Below, piece after piece: positions 24,854-32,582 of a DNA stretch of 32,582 nt. Under the pieces are notes generated by a model. It was not told where the DNA came from. It searched no databases and saw only the letters and a program-made list of their open reading frames with translations. Origin of the DNA: Candidatus Methanomethylophilaceae archaeon (lineage in GTDB: Archaea > Thermoplasmatota > Thermoplasmata > Methanomassiliicoccales > Methanomethylophilaceae); the NCBI GenBank assembly GCA_017540825.1, contig JAFYAH010000023.1, positions 1-32,582 on the forward strand, written 5' to 3'. The position numbers and the translations under genes were made by a program. The first letter of the stretch is position 1; each line of letters starts with the position of its first letter.

Positions 24854-25396
24854 TCAGACCGGCTCTCGCCTCGCCCCTGATGTCAGGTAGACCCTGCCAT
24901 CGTCGGTATGCATGACCCTCTCTGACGGCTTCCCGCGACGGCCCTTGGATTCTGGGATTCTGCGGAACCCTATGTCCTCAGGACGCACTGCGGTATCGGG
25001 ATCGAAGGCGCCAGCAGACCTGAGAGCGTCCTCCGCCAGCGCTCCCTCGAGGACGGAGATGTCCGTTTCCGGTCCGAAGCTGACCGCGAGAGCCAGCAGC
25101 CTCATTATCCGGCCAGCGTCGTATTCGTTGCCGGATATCGACGTGGTCGTCCCTCCGAAACAGGCGACGCGGCGGATCTCCCTCTCGTCGAAGGCGTTGC
25201 GGACGGCAGCGCAGACGGCGTCCCCCTCCGACAGGATGGTGGTCGGGTCGTAGGGATGCGAGCCTATCGTCTAGTCCATGGAGCCGTCCATGAGGTGCAG
25301 CCTCCCGTCGATGTCCTCGAGGAACAGGTCGCCTTCCACGTGAAGGACGATGGCGTCCCCCGGCTTCCTCGCGCTGTCCTCCTGCATCGCCGGCAT
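24854..25396 (-). CDS. Unrecognised 180-residue protein with one in-frame TAG
   Basis: A frame from ATG 25396 to TGA 24854-24856 is broken only by TAG at 25271-25273 (codon 42). The part before TAG (GDAIVLHVEGDLFLEDIDGRL) looks like a beta-rich start. The part after it has CFGGTTTSISGNEYD and a helix (AGRIMRLLALAVSF) and ends in a basic segment (SKGRRGKPSERV). I recognise no family. Codon 4 is also ATG (25387) and suits the TATA-like element ATTATATC (25412-25419) better. The gene diverges from the HerA-like ATPase, with 113 bases between them, and converges on the serpin. Composition on both sides of the TAG is that of real coding sequence, and no other stop occurs in the frame. Confidence 0.65.
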
Positions 25397-25469
25397 GATT
25401 CCTCTTGTTCCGATATAATGCCTGCGAGGGGCCCCGCCACCTTCTCATCAGAAATCCGGGCAGGACGAC

Positions 25470-25499
25470 CCCTTTATCTATCAGGAACCGGTTATAATC
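25470..25499 (+). promoter_or_regulatory. Promoter region of the HerA-like gene
   Basis: Two TATA-like elements precede the ATG at 25510: CTTTATCTA at about 25472-25480 (30-38 bases upstream) and GTTATAATC at 25490-25498. The first has the better spacing for a short-leader transcript. Confidence 0.4.
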
Positions 25500-25509
25500 G
25501 TATCCGGCG

Positions 25510-27003
25510 ATGCCGGCGGTGTTCAACATGTATTCGGAAGGGAAAATCTGGATCGCCAAAGGCGACGAGAGGGTGTACCTGCTTCCCCGCATGGCCAACA
25601 GGCATGGCCTGATAACCGGCGCCAGCGGAACCGGGAAGACCGTCACCATGAGGGTTCTGGCCGAGTCGTTCAGCGACGCGGGAGTGCCCGTGTTCTTCAG
25701 CGATATGAAAGGGGACGTCGGCGGGGTCTGCAAGGCCGGAGAGGACACGGAGAAGATGCGCGGCCGCGCGGAGAAGCTAGGGGCCGACGGATTCGAGTTC
25801 AGAGGGTTCCCGACCGTGTTCTGGGACGTCTACGGGGACTGCGGACATCCGGTCAGGACCACCGTGTCCTCCATGGGCGCTTCGCTTCTTGCCCGCCTCA
25901 TGGACCTGACCGGCGTCCAGAGCGACGTTCTGGCCATGGTCTTCAGGATCTGCAAGGACAAGGGCTGGGACCTGATAGACTCCAAAGACCTCGTCTCGGT
26001 GCTGCAGCACATCGCCAAGAACCGCAACGACTACATCGCGGAATACGGGAACATGTCCTCCCAGACCCTCGGCGCCATCCAGAGGTCGGTCCGCACGCTC
26101 GAGGACGAGGGCGGGAACTTCTTCTTCGGGGAGCCGGCGCTAGACATCTTCGACTGGATAAGAGTGGACGAGAGCGGCAAGGGCGTCCTCAACGTCCTCA
26201 ACTCCCAGAAGCTCTCGAGAAGCCCGAAGCTCTACAGCACTTTCATGATGTGGCTGATCCAGGAGCTCTTCGAGAGGCTCCCCGAGGCCGGAGACCCCGA
26301 GAAGCCGAAGCTTGTGTTCTTCTTCGACGAGGCCCATATGCTGTTCTCCGACGCCCCCAAGCCGGTAGTCCAGAACATAGAGCAGATGGTCAAGCTCATC
26401 AGGTCCAAGGGCGTGGGGATCTATTTCATCTCCCAGAGCCCCTCGGACATCCCGGACAGCGTCCTCGCCCAGCTGAGCAACCGCGTCCAGCACGCCCTCC
26501 GCGCGTACACCCCGTCCGAGCAGAAGTCGGTGAAGGCCGCCGCGTCGTCGTTCCGCGCCAACGAGAAGTTCAAGACGGAGGCCGCGATAACCGAGCTGGG
26601 GGTCGGCGAGGCGCTGGTGTCCTGCCTGGACGAGAAGGGGATCCCCACGGTTGTCGAGAGGGCCTTCGTCCTTCCGCCGCAGAGCTGCCTGAGCCCCCTG
26701 ACCCAGGCGGAGTACGAGGGGATCATAAAGGCCTCCCGCTTCGAGTCCAAGTACAGGGACCGCGTCGAGAGGCAGTCGGCCTACGAGACGATGCAGAGCC
26801 TGGAGGAGCAGAGGCAGAAGGAGGAGGCGAAGGCAGCCGGTTCCAAAGCAGCCGCCAAGCCCTCGGGAGGCACGGCGTCCGCCAAGAGCAGGTCCACGAA
26901 GAGCCCCGCCACCAAGGTCGCGGAGAAGGCCATCAACAGGGCGGCAGCAACCGCCGGAAGGGAGATCGGCAAGGGGATATTCAAGAGCCTGTTCAAGAAG
27001 TGA
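25510..27003 (+). CDS. HerA-like P-loop ATPase, DUF853/YjgR family
   Basis: A 497-residue ATPase of the HerA/FtsK superfamily, DUF853 group. Near residue 37 lies Walker A, GASGTGKTVT, followed by FFSDMKGDVGG, a family hallmark. Walker B is LVFFFDEAHMLF, and a sensor-like element follows (GIYFISQSPSDIPDSVLAQL). An arginine-containing element (SNRVQHALRAYTP) may act as the arginine finger. The C-terminal about 80 residues are an Ala/Lys/Ser-rich tail ending in a basic amphipathic helix (GREIGKGIFKSLFKK). The biochemical role of the DUF853 group is not established; a ring-forming DNA translocase is the family expectation. No NurA-like nuclease is next to it. The start is fixed by family alignment at IWIAKG. 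It ends at TGA. Confidence 0.88.
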   Translation: MPAVFNMYSEGKIWIAKGDERVYLLPRMANRHGLITGASGTGKTVTMRVLAESFSDAGVPVFFSDMKGDVGGVCKAGEDTEKMRGRAEKLGADGFEFRGFPTVFWDVYGDCGHPVRTTVSSMGASLLARLMDLTGVQSDVLAMVFRICKDKGWDLIDSKDLVSVLQHIAKNRNDYIAEYGNMSSQTLGAIQRSVRTLEDEGGNFFFGEPALDIFDWIRVDESGKGVLNVLNSQKLSRSPKLYSTFMMWLIQELFERLPEAGDPEKPKLVFFFDEAHMLFSDAPKPVVQNIEQMVKLIRSKGVGIYFISQSPSDIPDSVLAQLSNRVQHALRAYTPSEQKSVKAAASSFRANEKFKTEAAITELGVGEALVSCLDEKGIPTVVERAFVLPPQSCLSPLTQAEYEGIIKASRFESKYRDRVERQSAYETMQSLEEQRQKEEAKAAGSKAAAKPSGGTASAKSRSTKSPATKVAEKAINRAAATAGREIGKGIFKSLFKK

Positions 27004-27347
27004 CGGCGCCTTCGAGACGTTCAAAGACGACATCTCGAGATCTTCTCTTTCCGGGTGCCGATGCGGCTCTTCACTGCGTCTTGCCCAGAGTCCTTCGGCT
27101 CCTCGGCGCTACTCCCTGAGAACCTCGGCTCTTCGGAGAAGAAACCCGCGAGGCTCGGCTGGCCTGCAGAAAACCCGGCTCACAGTAAGTCCTCGCTGGA
27201 GCAGCAAGGATGCTGTGGCAGCCTTGTTAAGACTATAGTGGTATGGCCTTATGTGGATGCACTATAGTCCTATCCGACGTAACATTCTGAGGAGTAGTTA
27301 AGTCGCCGATTTCTATTGATATTATCACGAATGTTTACGTGATTTTT
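27004..27347. other. Gene-poor stretch after the HerA-like gene
   Basis: These 344 bases contain no frame I trust. A 70-codon frame at 27055 has coding-unlike composition and no ribosome-binding site. The only structure is the ACTATAGT element listed separately. The last 60 bases are AT-rich and border the ATPase fragment. The stretch may be decayed insertion-sequence flank. Confidence 0.4.
27231..27269. repeat. Paired ACTATAGT palindromes forming a 10-bp inverted repeat
   Basis: GACTATAGTG (27231-27240) and CACTATAGTC (27260-27269) are exact reverse complements separated by 19 bases. The inner ACTATAGT is itself a palindrome, so the pair is both a direct and an inverted repeat. Two such copies about three helical turns apart (29 bases start to start) look like a dimeric protein-binding site or the end of a mobile element. 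No adjacent intact gene claims it. Confidence 0.4.
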
Positions 27348-27550
27348 TCAATTGAATCTCAAGGTTCCTTCGTCCAGAAGATAGTCGATGACGGACATCA
27401 CCCTGATTCCGTCTTCCGTAACGTGCTCCGGGACGTCATAATCCAAGAGAAGGATCTTTGCGAAACCGTCCTTGATAGCCTTCAGCGGCCTGGTCTCGTG
27501 TTCCATCTTCCCAGGATCATCCATACCCATGGCCACTTGGATGTACACCT
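27348..27550 (-). pseudogene. C-terminal fragment of a DUF4143-type ATPase
   Basis: The 66-residue frame reads VYIQVAMGMDDPGKMEHE, then PLKAIKDGFAKILLLD and DGIRVMSVIDYLLDEG, the typical C-terminal domain of DUF4143 ATPases. It begins in the middle of that domain at about 27550, exactly where transposase-like sequence starts on the other strand, and no upstream part of the ATPase is present. It therefore looks like a gene cut by an insertion and then deleted. It is the domain that the other ATPase remnant (258-1289) lacks, although the two loci are 26 kb apart. Confidence 0.65.
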
Positions 27551-28291
27551 CTCGAAAGACCTGTTGACTACGAGCTCGTCCCCGATGACGACGAGCGTTT
27601 CAAAGACGTCCCCGAGGAGCATCGCATCAAAGCCCTCGCGTGCTACGACTCGAAGAAATCGGCGAAGGACCCTGGGATACTGAGCTCGGCTCTCGACGGC
27701 ATCGAGCAGAAGCTCCGGAAGATGGACTCCCATGCGGCTGTGAACGGGCTGAAGAAGGTCGCAGAAGGGCATTCCAAGTACTTCGAGCTGATGGTCGTCG
27801 AAGGCGATCTGGAGATCAGGGGCAGGAACAACGCGATGTCGTTAGCCTCGAACAGGTAAGGCAAGTTCGTCATGCTGTCAGAGGAATCGGATCGTGGGAG
27901 GACGTGATGGCCTGCTACGACTGCAGGGCCTATGTCGAGCAGGCGTTCGACGCATTGAATAACGAGCTGGACAGAAGGAGGTAGGGGCGAAAGACCCCGA
28001 GACGACCAGGGGCCATCTCGTGATAAAATTCGTGTCCCCCATACTGTGGTGCGCCATGGCTCGGGCTCAGGGGCAGAAGAAGCCGAGCCCGTAAGGTCGG
28101 TGATCCGATTGCTGGACAACATCCTGGCCGTAGGCTCCAAGGACAGATGGCGCGTGCTGGAAATCACGAGGAGGAACCGTGCGGCCATAGGCTCCTTCGG
28201 CATCCCTATTCCAGACAAGTTCATCGAGGCGAGAGACGGGGCGTACATCCCCGAGTCCGTCCTTGAAGAGGTCAGATCCGACCTTGAATGA
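27550..28291 (+). pseudogene. Decayed transposase (IS4/IS1634-like)
   Basis: Transposase-like sequence is spread over three frames. Pieces in order are VDYELVPDDDERFKDV with HRIKALACYDSKKSAKD, ending MSLASNR at a TAA near 27857; then GKFVMLS and SWEDVMACYDCRAYVEQAFDALNNELDRRR, the typical 3' transposase helix with Y...R...E..F..L; then GHLVIKFVSPILWCAMAR ending in TAA; and finally SVIRLLDNILAVGSKDRWRVLEI to TGA near 28291. Several frameshifts plus TAA and a missing N-terminus show it is dead. No terminal inverted repeats could be identified. The family label rests on the overall pattern and is tentative. Confidence 0.6.
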
Positions 28292-28389
28292 CTCTCTGAG
28301 CCGTGCGGAATAGGCGATTGCATACTTACAGAGGGTTGCGGATTTCGGCTCCTATGTTTTCTCCCTTTTCGTTCGGTTTGGCCTTGCTC

Positions 28390-28401
28390 CAATTATATTA
28401 A
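28390..28401 (+). promoter_or_regulatory. TATA box of the acetyltransferase gene
   Basis: CAATTATATTAA lies about 33-44 bases before the TTG at 28434, which fits a transcript with a short leader carrying the GGAG ribosome-binding site at 28424-28427. Confidence 0.5.
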
Positions 28402-28433
28402 CTCTGTCTACATTGCGGAGATTGGAGATTCTA

Positions 28434-29000
28434 TTGATTGAGACTGAGAGGCTGATTCTAAGGACGTTCGTTTTAGACGATGCGGAGGACGTCTTCGAAT
28501 ACCTGAGAGAGTCGCTGGTGAACTGTTTCGCAGACATGAGGCTGGACTCGCTGGATGCGGCGCGTTCCCTGGTCGAGAGACGGAGCAGGGATCCGGAGTA
28601 CTGCCTCGCTATAGTCCTGAAGGATGGCGGCAAGGTCATTGGCGAGATCGGGGCCCATCCGGATCCATGCGAACATGGCGAGGGCAACGGGGCCTCTGAC
28701 ACGTTCAGCCCCTGCTGGATGCTCACGAAGAGATACCACGGCAAGGGTTACGCCTACGAGGCCGCGCACGCGTTCTTCGACTACCTGTTCATACAGAAGG
28801 GTGCGAGAAGGATCTACGCCTACACTGAGGTCGACAATCTGAGCAGCCAGAGGCTGTGCAGGAGGCTCGGCATGAGGCAGGAGGGGCTGTTCAATGAGTT
28901 CATATCCTTCGTAAATGACGAGAACGGTAACCCAGTGTACGAGGACACGATGGAATGGGCGATACTGAAGAGAGAGTGGATAGGAGACCGGCCGTCGTGA
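28434..29000 (+). CDS. GNAT-family N-acetyltransferase, RimJ/RimL-like
   Basis: A 188-residue acetyltransferase that would transfer acetyl from acetyl-CoA to an amino group. The N-terminus IETERLILRTF is typical of the RimJ/RimL branch. The acetyl-CoA loop is YHGKGYAYEA, and the C-terminal part has the usual VDNLSSQRLCRRLGMRQEG. The start is TTG at 28434, chosen because GGAG lies six bases upstream and because it gives the family N-terminus; a TTG at 28413 would only add seven atypical residues. It stands alone, behind the transposase remnant. The substrate is unknown, perhaps a ribosomal protein or an antibiotic. It ends at TGA. Confidence 0.87.
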   Translation: MIETERLILRTFVLDDAEDVFEYLRESLVNCFADMRLDSLDAARSLVERRSRDPEYCLAIVLKDGGKVIGEIGAHPDPCEHGEGNGASDTFSPCWMLTKRYHGKGYAYEAAHAFFDYLFIQKGARRIYAYTEVDNLSSQRLCRRLGMRQEGLFNEFISFVNDENGNPVYEDTMEWAILKREWIGDRPS

Positions 29001-29128
29001 CCCCGAATCCTCATCTGATTCTTCGGCCTAGTTCGATTGTCTCATCTGTGTACGATTCTTGAGGGGAGCCCTTACACTATTCCAACACAGCCCTGTTCTG
29101 GCCGTCTGATTGGATCATAGGTCTTCTA

Positions 29129-29365
29129 TCAATGTACGTCTACAACGCGGTCTCGCAGGTCAAGCCAACTGGCTATCAGGTAGCCTTGCTTCGTGGGCTT
29201 TATGTCCTTCTGCCTACTATCTTCCGAATTCTCCGTCCTCTGGACCAGCCCCTCCTTCTCCAGGATGCCAATGTGATGCGAGGCGTTCTGCTTTGTCATC
29301 CTGAGCTTGAAAGCGTTGGCGCTACATGTCGTAGACCCGCCGTCCTCTCCAGAATCGGGGCTCAT
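29129..29365 (-). pseudogene. MarR-like winged-helix fragment
   Basis: A 78-residue frame contains the recognition helix and wing of a MarR-type regulator: NAFKLRMTKQNASHHIGILEKEGLVQR, then DSRQKDIKPTKQGY. MarR proteins are usually about 140 residues with helices on both sides; the N-terminal dimerisation helix and most of the C-terminal one are missing here. In-frame sequence upstream of ATG 29365 is not MarR-like and meets a TGA. It may be a truncated regulator or, less likely, a short functional one. The ATG overlaps by four bases the TGA that would end the neighbouring PHP frame if TAG were read through. Confidence 0.5.
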
Positions 29366-29610
29366 GACCTCAGTTGAGGAAACTCGCGTACAAGGTCCGT
29401 GCAGATCGACGGTTTGGAATTGGAAGCCCTCGTCGGCTCCTCCGAGAACACCAGTCCGATGATGATGACGTAGACGATGCTGGAGCTGATCTCAACCGCC
29501 TGGCTATCGCGCTAACGGAACACCTCTCGAAGACCATAGCCTTGACTATCGATGCCAACCTCGTAGGGTAGACTGGAAGAGGTTCGGCTACAACTAATTG
29601 ACGCAATACG
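29366..29610. other. Region between the MarR fragment and the PHP gene
   Basis: No independent gene is evident in these 245 bases. The frame of the PHP gene continues across it on the minus strand if TAG at 29611-29613 and 29512-29514 are read, ending at TGA 29362-29364. The translated extension includes a hydrophobic stretch (SSSIVYVIIIGLVF) but resembles no PHP C-terminus, so it is left outside the gene. Confidence 0.35.
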
Positions 29611-30327
29611 CTAAGATGAAAACAATAGGGGAAAGAATGATCGGGAGATTCGAGTGAAAGTACACTCGCGTCGCATCTTCTTGAATCCCCTCAGCATCCA
29701 CTCCCCGATCGACTTGGAGCCGTACTTCAGCGTCCCTTTCATCTTCCGGCTGCTGCTGTGGGCGGTGGCCTTGCCAGCCATTATGGCGTCCACCACGTCC
29801 TGCCAGGTCCTGACGTCGTCCGGTATCTCCACGTACCCCTCGCCTATGTGCCTGGGCGTGTGGGCGTCGCTCCCGGCGGATATCGGCTTCCCTATCCTCT
29901 TCGCCAGGGCCTCGGACTTGACGTTCGCTGACGGGATGGACCTCCCGTTCCTGGCCTCTATCCCGTCGAACGGGTAGGAGAGGGTGTTCCTCTCCCCCAG
30001 CCCGGACCACCACCGGTACGGATGCGCGGCGAAGGCGTATCCCCCGGCCTCGTGGATTAGGTCGATGGTCTCCTGTATGGGGCGGCCTCTGGGGATGAGC
30101 CTGTCTATCCCCAGGGCGACTATGTGGCCTTCCTTGGAGGAGACCTCCTCGGCCGGCACTATTATGACCCTGCCGTTGTCCTTCAGCTGACCGTAGGCCT
30201 CGAAGCTGTTGTGGTCCGTCACCGCGACGCAGCCGATGCCCTTCTCGACGGCGTAGCTCACCAGCTCCTCCAGAGTGGTCTTGCCGTCGTTCGAGTACAG
30301 CGTGTGGACGTGCAGGTCGGCCTTCAT
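29611..30327 (-). CDS. PHP-domain metal-dependent phosphoesterase
   Basis: A 238-residue PHP protein. Metal-binding motifs are DLHVHTLYSNDG at the start, VTDHNS, the EE of PAEEVSS, GHIVALG, AAHPYRW and SAGSDAHTPRHIG. Members hydrolyse phosphate esters of nucleotides or sugars; the substrate is unknown. It starts inside the last four bases of metG (ATGA), so it is cotranscribed with it. Family sequence ends near GFKKMRRE; the last about 20 residues look like untranslated sequence read in frame, so the original stop may have been lost by a small change. The visible stop is TAG, the only case in this window of a convincing gene ending at TAG. If TAG is sense, the frame goes on to TGA 29362-29364. 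Confidence 0.83.
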   Translation of the reverse strand: MKADLHVHTLYSNDGKTTLEELVSYAVEKGIGCVAVTDHNSFEAYGQLKDNGRVIIVPAEEVSSKEGHIVALGIDRLIPRGRPIQETIDLIHEAGGYAFAAHPYRWWSGLGERNTLSYPFDGIEARNGRSIPSANVKSEALAKRIGKPISAGSDAHTPRHIGEGYVEIPDDVRTWQDVVDAIMAGKATAHSSSRKMKGTLKYGSKSIGEWMLRGFKKMRRECTFTRISRSFFPLLFSS

Positions 30328-32570
30328 ACTACGTCAGCACCGTCCATGACTTCGGACTCCACCGTCATGACGCAGCCCTTGCCGTCTCCGAGCGGGACGG
30401 CCTTGTCGCCGTCGATGACCGCGGCTATGACCTCCGGCGAGCCCTCCGGGACCTCGATGTCCTTCCCGAGGAACCTCCCGTCCTTCACATGGGCGACCTT
30501 GATGACCGCCTTCTCGCAGTGCTTCACCTCTATGCGCGAGGAGGAGTTCTGCATCCCGCAGTTGACGACGGTCCCGTTGGGGACGTCCTTCGACGGCTTC
30601 AGGAGCAGTATCGCCGACCCTCCCAGCGGCTCGTCGTCGGCGGCCATGAGCATGCCGTACGACTGGACCCCGCGGAACTTGGCGGGCTTGAGGTTGGAGA
30701 TCACCAGCAGCTTCCTGCCCATCATCTGGTCCCTGGGGTACACGGACTTGAGGTTGGTGACTATCTGCCTGGGCTCCTCCTCCCCGAGGTCGATCTTCAG
30801 GACGTACAGCTTCTCGGCCTCCGGGTGGTCCTCGACGGAGACGACCTCCCCGACGCGGATGTCCATCCTCCTGAAGTCGGCGAACGGGCCCTCCGGAGCC
30901 GCCGCAGGAGCCTCCTTCTTCTGCTCCTTGGGCTTCTCCTCCTTCTTTACCTCGATCTTCTTGTACACGGGCATAGGCTCCCTGAGCTCCTGCCCTTCCG
31001 GCACAGGATCCAGTATCGACGAGAGACCGGCGTCCTCCGGGGTCCCGTCGTATCCCAGGTATCCCCATATCTTCTCCGAGGACCTCGGCATGAAGGGCCA
31101 GGCCATCATCGCCAGGGCCTTCACGATGCGGAGGTTGGTGTTCATGACCCTGCCGCACGCGTCCTTGTCGGACTTCACCAGGGCCCACGGCTTCATGGAG
31201 TCGAAGTACCTGTTGCCGAAGTGGGCGAGGTCCATCAACGCCTTCAGGCCCTTCTTGAAGTCGCACTTCGAGAGGCAGGCGCTGTACTCTTCGAGAGCGC
31301 TCCTGACGGCGTCCATGGCCTCCTTGGACTCCTCCTCGCCGGCCATCCCCGGGACGGTCCCGAAGTTCTTCCTGGTGAAGCTCAGGCACCTGTGATAGTA
31401 GTTGCCCAGGTCCGCGACCAGCTCGTTGTTGATCTTGGTGTTGAAGTCCTCCCAGGAGAACTCCGAGTCATGGGTGTCCGGCATTATCGCCGAGAGGTAG
31501 TACCTGATCAGGTCGGCGTCGTGCTCCTTCAGGACGGAAGGTATGTCGATCGCTCCGCCGCGGCTCTTGGAGAACTTCCCGCCTCCTATCATGAGGTACT
31601 CGTTGGCGGGGATGTCGTAGGGGAGATCCATCCCGCCTATGCCCATCAGTATCGCCGGCCAGATTATGGAGTGGAACGGGATGTTGTCCTTTCCGATGAA
31701 GTAGTAGTGCCTGCATTCCGGATCCTTCCAGAACTCCTTCCAGTAGTCGGGCCTGCCTATCATCCTGGAGTACTCGACGGACGCGCTCAGATACCCGATG
31801 ACGGCCTCGAACCATACGTAGATCACCTTGTCGTCCCATCCCTCCTCGGGGATCGGCACACCCCAGGACATATCCCTGGTTATCGCCCTGTCCTTCAGCC
31901 CGCCCTCGAGCCAGTTGCGGGTGAAGGCCTTGACGTTGGGCCTCCAGTCCTCCTTGCTGTCGATGAACTTGATGAGGTCGTCCGCGAAGGCGCTGAGCTT
32001 GAGGAAGAAGTGGCTGGTTGGCCTGACCTCGGGCTTGGAGCCGCAGAGGGTGCAGTACGGGTCTATGAGCATCCCGGCCTCGAAGGTCGTCCCGCAGCTG
32101 TCGCACTGGTCGCTGCGCGTTTTGTCCGCTTTGCACACCGGGCACACGCCCTCCACGTAGCGGTCGGGAAGGAAGCGGGCGCACTTGGGGCAGTAGTACT
32201 GCTCCGTCTCCTTGACGTAGATGTACCCTTTGGCCTTGAGGTCCTTGAATATCTTCTGGGTGACCTCGAAATGCGTCGGGCAGTGGGTCTTGTTGTACAG
32301 GGTGTACTCTATGCCCATGTCCTCGATTGCCTTCTTGTTGATCTCATGGTATTTGTCCGCATACTGCTCCGGGGTCATCCCGCTCTTCTCGGCGGATACG
32401 GTTATGGGGGTCCCGTGCTGGTCCGAGCCTCCGACCATGAGGACCTCGTTCCCGAGGAGGCGGTTGTACCTGCTGAATATGTCGGGAGGGAGCAGGGAGC
32501 CTGCCAGATGGCCAAGGTGTATCGTGCCGTTGGCGTAAGGCCATGCTATGTTTATGCAGATCTTTGTCAT
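30324..32570 (-). CDS. metG: Methionyl-tRNA synthetase with C-terminal tRNA-binding domain
   Basis: A 748-residue class I aminoacyl-tRNA synthetase that charges tRNA-Met. The HIGH motif appears as HLGH in NGTIHLGHLAGS, and the KMSKS motif as KFSKSRG. A zinc insertion carries four CxxC knuckles (CPKC, CPVC, CDSC, CTLC), the archaeal/E. coli two-zinc type. The anticodon-binding helical domain follows. After a Lys/Glu linker the C-terminal about 110 residues are a Trbp111/EMAP-II-like domain (MDIRVGEVVSVEDHPEAEKL, LKPAKFRGVQSYGM); in many archaea this is a separate protein. The ATG at 32570 is preceded by AGGTAA. It overlaps the PHP gene by four bases. It ends at TGA and contains no internal TAG. 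Confidence 0.96.
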   Translation of the reverse strand: MTKICINIAWPYANGTIHLGHLAGSLLPPDIFSRYNRLLGNEVLMVGGSDQHGTPITVSAEKSGMTPEQYADKYHEINKKAIEDMGIEYTLYNKTHCPTHFEVTQKIFKDLKAKGYIYVKETEQYYCPKCARFLPDRYVEGVCPVCKADKTRSDQCDSCGTTFEAGMLIDPYCTLCGSKPEVRPTSHFFLKLSAFADDLIKFIDSKEDWRPNVKAFTRNWLEGGLKDRAITRDMSWGVPIPEEGWDDKVIYVWFEAVIGYLSASVEYSRMIGRPDYWKEFWKDPECRHYYFIGKDNIPFHSIIWPAILMGIGGMDLPYDIPANEYLMIGGGKFSKSRGGAIDIPSVLKEHDADLIRYYLSAIMPDTHDSEFSWEDFNTKINNELVADLGNYYHRCLSFTRKNFGTVPGMAGEEESKEAMDAVRSALEEYSACLSKCDFKKGLKALMDLAHFGNRYFDSMKPWALVKSDKDACGRVMNTNLRIVKALAMMAWPFMPRSSEKIWGYLGYDGTPEDAGLSSILDPVPEGQELREPMPVYKKIEVKKEEKPKEQKKEAPAAAPEGPFADFRRMDIRVGEVVSVEDHPEAEKLYVLKIDLGEEEPRQIVTNLKSVYPRDQMMGRKLLVISNLKPAKFRGVQSYGMLMAADDEPLGGSAILLLKPSKDVPNGTVVNCGMQNSSSRIEVKHCEKAVIKVAHVKDGRFLGKDIEVPEGSPEVIAAVIDGDKAVPLGDGKGCVMTVESEVMDGADVV

Positions 32571-32582
32571 TGTTACCTGCGC

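Overview
This looks like a piece of an archaeal chromosome, G+C-rich in its genes with AT-rich promoters. Several starts have a TATA-like element about 22-35 bases upstream, which suggests leaderless transcripts. The content is: a HerA-like ATPase, a methionyl-tRNA synthetase with a C-terminal tRNA-binding domain, BspA-type leucine-rich-repeat surface proteins, a FeoAB iron importer, a dockerin-bearing substrate-binding protein and a serpin. I infer a host-associated methanogen of the Methanomassiliicoccales type, a lineage known to encode pyrrolysine at TAG. No rRNA, tRNA, CRISPR array or pyl gene is visible in the window.

The main observation is that TAG appears to be read as a sense codon. 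Six otherwise intact genes are cut only by in-frame TAG, nine times in total. They are a zinc-ribbon/Sel1/LRR protein (1425-2861, one TAG), an LRR protein (17088-18893, three), the substrate-binding protein of a metal-chelate ABC importer (19285-20673, one), an RNase III-fold protein that is lost unless TAG is read through (22955-23461, two), a serpin (23655-24830, one) and an unknown protein beside the HerA-like gene (24854-25396, one). None of the six contains an internal TAA or TGA, or a frameshift. Their final stops, and those of the other convincing genes, are TGA or TAA; a PHP-domain gene is the one ambiguous exception. The real wrecks in the window (a DUF4143 ATPase, an ABC fusion remnant, a transposase) carry TAA, TGA, frameshifts and deletions, so they act as an internal control.

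Layout. 1-2900: end of an unknown gene, a broken DUF4143 ATPase, and the Sel1/LRR gene. 3000-6520: a two-gene heterodimeric ABC exporter. 6640-7380: remnant of a second copy of the metal-chelate importer, fused by deletion. 7458-12325: leftward genes for a Na+/H+-type antiporter, an E1-like adenylyltransferase, a TfoX-domain protein and a MATE exporter. 12447-14859: feoA-feoB under a promoter with a DtxR-like operator. 14936-17020: a ferredoxin-like protein, a 48-residue protein and a surface protein with an InlB B-repeat. 17088-18893: the three-TAG LRR protein. 19285-22718: the metal-chelate importer operon (binding protein, permease, ATPase). 22955-27003: RNase III-like protein, serpin, unknown protein, HerA-like ATPase. 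27004-29610: decayed DNA with transposase and ATPase remnants, a GNAT acetyltransferase and a MarR-like fragment. 29611-32570: metG with a downstream PHP phosphoesterase.

Iron or metal supply is a theme (FeoAB, the chelate importer and its dead copy), together with cell-surface and host-facing proteins (LRR proteins, InlB repeat, serpin). The TAG-containing genes are mostly in this accessory class, while housekeeping genes such as metG, the HerA-like ATPase and feoB have none.
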